Assembly: GCF_047948215.1 (NCBI RefSeq)
Contig: NC_134456.1
Span: 63,569,529-63,633,528, forward strand
Reading direction: 5' to 3'
DNA from: Lycorma delicatula
Lineage: Eukaryota; Arthropoda; Insecta; Hemiptera; Fulgoridae
Length of the DNA: 64,000 nucleotides
Shown here: positions 60,498 through 64,000 of the stretch, piece by piece
Numbering within the stretch: position 1 is the stretch's first letter
Layout: each line of letters opens with the position of its first letter
Program-made: the position numbers and the translations under genes
Notes under the pieces: generated by a model
The model's input: only the letters and a program-made list of their open reading frames with translations
The model's database searches: none
What the model was told of the DNA's origin: nothing

Positions 60498-60968
60498 AAA
60501 AAGGTCTAAATTAATGTATACAATTAAACTACTGTGAATCTTATTTGATAAATATTCTGTATTTCCATTTATACATTTTTCACCTACGATAAATATTAAT
60601 TAAAAAATATAAATTTAAAACAGAATAATTTTTTTATAGTGAATCAAAAAGTTCTTTAGAACTTCGCCGGTATGATTCCTCAGAATTGGATGGAACAGCG
60701 AAGTGAACGAACTACTATCGTAAAAGTGAAATTAAAATGGGAGAAAAAATAAAAAAATAAGTATGAAAACATTATATTTCAGTTCAGTTAGATTTGTAAT
60801 AAAGAATACTTTCAAGTAATATCTCGAAATTTGTTAGACGTTTTTTCTTCCATTTGATGAACCGCGGGACTTGAATATGTCATTTTTCTTCAAAAAGGTG
60901 GGTTTACTAATCGCGCCGCTAAGTAGCAGTACTTGATGTACTAGGTAGCGTACAAAAGCTTTATAATG
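60498..60968. other. Unassigned spacer upstream of protease relic
   Basis: It might contain the lost N-terminal part of the protease relic, but the Cys-box motif expected there was not found. Confidence 0.4.
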
Positions 60969-60984
60969 TACTTGTAATAATAAA

Positions 60985-61501
60985 ACTGAAAAGAAAATAT
61001 ACTACAGCTTGTTTTAATAGTAAATGCTCTTGTGTAACTGAAAGTAAAGATGAAAGAATTTTTTTAATTCCCATCACTTTATTAAAAACAAAATAAAAGA
61101 ATTAGTTTACAAGAGATTATAGCTTCTAATAAAATACAAAAAACACGAACAGTAGGAAAATGTTGCAAATATGACAACAAAGATTTGTTTCATAAAATAG
61201 AAATAAATTCGATTGGTAAAATATTTATTCTACAATTAGAACTATTTGAACTAATTGATGGAAAAATAAGAAAAGGTAATTTAATAATAAAATAATAAGT
61301 GTGTCCACGATACGATAAAATCAAGGGTTACACTTACAAAGCAATGCAATATTACATCACGGATCTTCGATTCGTGAAGAACATTATAATAGATTTATTA
61401 AAAAAGGAAAAATATGGTATGAAGTGAATGATGTGACTTACAAAATAAATTGGCTGAGAAATTCAAAAAATGTATATTTGTTTGATCTAGAAGGGCAATA
61501 A
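60985..61501 (+). pseudogene. Ubiquitin-specific protease (USP)-like domain relic
   Basis: Three frames join into the C-terminal half of a USP (peptidase C19) catalytic domain. Frame 1 has a Cys-rich CFNSKCSCVTES and FLIPITLL. Frame 2 (61098-61295) has ISLQEIIASNKIQKTRTVGK followed by CCKYDN, and then GKIFILQLELFELIDGK. These correspond to the zinc-ribbon and the LQELI and VLxLKRF-type segments. Frame 3 (about 61330-61501) has LQSNAILHHGSSIREEHY then NRFIKKGKIWYEVNDV and NSKNVYLFDLEG-stop. The family's catalytic His sits in (G)HY, here EHY (His 61382-61384); the following YxxND is kept. The N-terminal catalytic Cys box was not found. With two frameshifts it is dead. USPs remove ubiquitin from proteins. 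Set among transposon relics it is more likely a mobile-element cargo or a retrocopy than a host gene. Confidence 0.6.
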
Positions 61502-61985
61502 ATTTTAATCATAAATCCGTAAGATAACAATCAGAAATTCATAAAAAAAAAAATAAAAGAATTTAACAAAACGCAGTGATATCCAAAAAAATTTCAATGA
61601 AATTGTAAACCGTACGGTAAGAGTCTCGCAGATATAATTTCTTCCGCTCAAAAAACAAAACTTTCTGTAATATAAATAAAACTGTTTTAACAAAATGATA
61701 CTGATTCAAAGAAAGATAAGGCTCTACATTTATTAAAATTTGTTATTATTTAGAATTTAAAAAAAAATACTTGTTAAATATATGTAATAGACAATAGGTG
61801 TATCATAACCTATAATAAACAATGTTTAAGCGTTCCATATATTAAGAAAAAAGAAATAGAAAAATTTGTTTTATAACTCTTACCACATTTCATTTATAAT
61901 GCATATCACATTTACAGAGATAATACAATTCCTATATTTATTCCTTGTTTAGCAAATGAAATCGGTCCAATAGGATTTTAATAAT
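61502..61985. other. AT-rich spacer
   Basis: Nothing recognised; the left end of the following transposon may be here. Confidence 0.5.
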
Positions 61986-61989
61986 CGGA

Positions 61990-62945
61990 TCTTGAGGCAA
62001 AACGGCAGTATCAGGAACGCTTTCCCAATCGAATATTACCGCCTCATACAATGTTTTTATCCATTCATATACGCTCAGAGACGTAGGAAGCTTAAAATCT
62101 GAAAAACGTGGTAAATCAGGACGAGCACGTTTAATATGTACACCCGAATTCGAGGAGGGTGTGTTAAATGAAATATCTAACCATTCCGAAAAAAGTACTA
62201 CAGTCCTTGGAGTTCACTGTTAGTAATGCTACAGTTTGGAAGGTTTTGAATGTGCAGCAACTACATGCCTCATCACTATCAGCGATTACAAGCTATTTTA
62301 CCTCGAGATTACAATCACCGTGTGCAGCTATTCCAATGGACTATCTGAATATTTTTAATGATATTTTCTTTACCGATAAAGCCAAATTTACAAAGCCAGT
62401 CTTAACACCCACAACACACACATGTGGTCAGCTGAAAACCTTCATGCCACTTCAGAGAACTGTTACCAATATCAGTTTTCTGTAAATGTACTGGCTGGAA
62501 TTCTGGGTGACCACTTATTTGTCTGGTTTTTACCTGAAATGCACAATAATGAAAGCTATTTATATTTCTTGACAGCTGATCTTACACTTTTACACGAACA
62601 TTTGCCACTAAACACATGCAAAAAAATGTGGTATATGCTGGATGGGGCTCCGGTTCATTACAGTTTACTAGTTTGATATCATCTAAAAGAAACATATCCA
62701 AACAAATTTATTAATTAATCGAGGAGGCCCAGTAGTACGGCCTGCATGATCTCCCGATTTCAATCCTCTTGTTTCTTTTCTTTTGGGGTCATTTAAATAC
62801 AATTTTATGCCACACCCCAATGGAAATCATAATATAATTGTGTACAGGAATTGTAAATAGAATTGAGAGGATTCATCAGACACTTGGCATCATTGAAAGA
62901 GTCTGGCAGTCAATGAAAAAACGCCTGGATGCGCGTATTTAGTAT
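61990..62945 (+). pseudogene. Tc/mariner-like transposase relic with DDD triad kept
   Basis: The relic runs through QERFPNRI-like and SEKRGKSGRARLICTPEFEE (62020-62150), then TVWKVLNVQQLHA, HYQRLQAILPRDYNHRVQLF (62275-62333), FFTDKAKFT (first Asp 62375-62377) and NTHNTHMWSAENLHA. Next come QFSVNVLAGILGDHLF (62480-62522), KMWYMLDGAPVHYSL (second Asp 62641-62643), SPDFNPL (third Asp 62756-62758) and ERVWQSMKKRLDA near the end. Second-to-third spacing is about 37 residues. All three Asp remain, but a TGA in the RPPRSPD-like motif (RPA-stop-SPD), other stops and frameshifts kill it. It belongs to a different lineage from the element at 46360. Terminal repeats were not identified. Confidence 0.88.
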
Positions 62946-64000
62946 GAGAGCCGCCATTTTTAACATTTACTGTAGTTTCTTTTAGTAATGTTTTATATCT
63001 GATACGATAATTTATTGTTAAATAAATTTTAATTTAAAAAACTGTTTAATAGTCAGTGCTGTTCATTAAACGAAAAAGATGTAATGCAAATTATTTTTCT
63101 ATATTAATATTATTTATTATTAAAATTATTATAATCTATTGCATGATAACATTAATAAAATTATTCCAGTTTAGTTCGTGTTGAGTTATTTAATTTTATT
63201 CCGAACGAAATGAAAACTGGTGGATTCACTTCAAGAATTTTTGCCATAATTTTATTAGCTATGAACAGATCTGAATAAATAAGGTATCTTTTTTTGTTAT
63301 AAAACGGTTAAAATCTTTTGTAATAACATTTAAATACACCAGCGGTTGCAACGATATTAACAATCAAAAAATTTACATGGCCGCCATTTTGAAATGGGTC
63401 AATAAATCAGAATCATTATTTGTATATAAGTAAAAATCTAAGTACCCTAGCCGAATACGAAATTTTTAGCTCGATATGATTGATTAACAATTCCTGAAAA
63501 ATAAACTTTTATGTTAAAACTATAAAATGGTGGATAACTAGTTAACTAAGCGTTTCTGGACACATGTTGATATAAGTTAGTTTTTTTTTTTTTATTTCTA
63601 TGTGGGGGCCCATACCCTGAATCCTTGAAACGGTTTTTATAAAAGCTTTGTATATTTTTTTAATTTAAAATCCAAATCATGATCTATAGTTTAGGATAAC
63701 AGTCTGAAACAGACGTAGTTACAAAGAGGAAAACGTGAAAAATTGAAGTTGGTTGCCTTCTACGACATTTCTCCTTCATCACTTATAAAAAAAGCATAGG
63801 TAAATTTTATGAAACGGATAATTTTATGAAAAAATCTTTGCGTATTTGTCTTTTACGATTTACTGTCTGGAAGGATCCAGATGCTCAATGACGCATACGC
63901 ACGCACTAGAAAGTTGCAAAATTGTTAGAATGGAACTGATACAAGCTTGTTCATACTGGCCAGTCAGTCTACTGCTATTGTCATATCAAAACTTTTCAAA
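62946..64000. other. Unassigned right end, possible transposon tail to about 63560
   Basis: The part 63340-63420 (CATGGCCGCCATTTTG) echoes the GCCGCCATTTTT phrase just after the transposase (62948) and may be part of the same element's 3' region. The rest is AT-rich with a short T-run near 63580. Nothing further recognised. Confidence 0.4.

Noticed and set aside
1..64000. CRISPR array, bacterial operons or phage genes
   Set aside because: No regularly spaced repeats, no Shine-Dalgarno-preceded gene runs; introns, SINEs and eukaryotic transposons dominate.

Overview
The window is eukaryotic nuclear DNA from a large, AT-rich, repeat-laden genome, almost certainly an insect. Non-coding sequence, spliceosomal signals, tRNA-derived SINEs, mariner and hAT transposons and R1/Jockey-type LINE relics all point that way. 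From memory, the SINE and TIR-repeat families resemble those of sap-feeding Hemiptera (planthopper or lanternfly-like genomes). That taxonomic call is an inference and is weak below order.

Only one segment can be defended as host coding sequence. It is a 145-bp exon at 20815-20959 (+) with clean acceptor and donor sites, encoding the cytoplasmic tail end and the single transmembrane helix of a gamma/delta/zeta-type sarcoglycan. No other sarcoglycan exon was recognised, so most of the window may be intron of this gene plus flanking DNA.

The rest is a graveyard of mobile elements. Left third (1-20.6 kb): a hAT transposase C-terminus (1.2-1.8 kb, -), a tRNA-like SINE (5.9 kb), a Jockey-type RT tail (6.1 kb), another LINE tail (7.6 kb), an internally deleted R1-clade element (8.2-10.3 kb), a mariner with recognisable ends (11.7-13.0 kb), an R1-type zinc-knuckle and 3' UTR (13.9-14.6 kb) and an RT fragment (20.2 kb).

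Middle (20.6-43 kb): the sarcoglycan exon, three copies of a second SINE family (two with perfect 15-16 bp target-site duplications), a degenerate endonuclease-RT LINE (36.4-38.5 kb), a minus-strand relic of a dispersed arthropod protein family (39.2 kb) and a LINE tail (42.8 kb). Right third: a Tc/mariner-like transposon with imperfect TIRs (46.4-47.5 kb, -), an RT palm relic (47.9-48.4 kb, -), two ~690-bp TIR elements plus a fragment (49.8, 59.3 and 59.8 kb), a truncated mariner (57.9-58.6 kb), a decayed ubiquitin-specific-protease-like domain (61.0-61.5 kb) and a second Tc/mariner-like transposase (62.0-62.9 kb).

No element looks autonomous: every coding relic is broken by stops or frameshifts. 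The most unusual structural signal is a set of perfect or near-perfect hairpins with 3-6 nt loops. Two sit back to back exactly where the R1 reverse transcriptase lost its catalytic core, which suggests fold-back (template-switch) mutagenesis. Several GC-richer islands in the AT-rich background remain unexplained.
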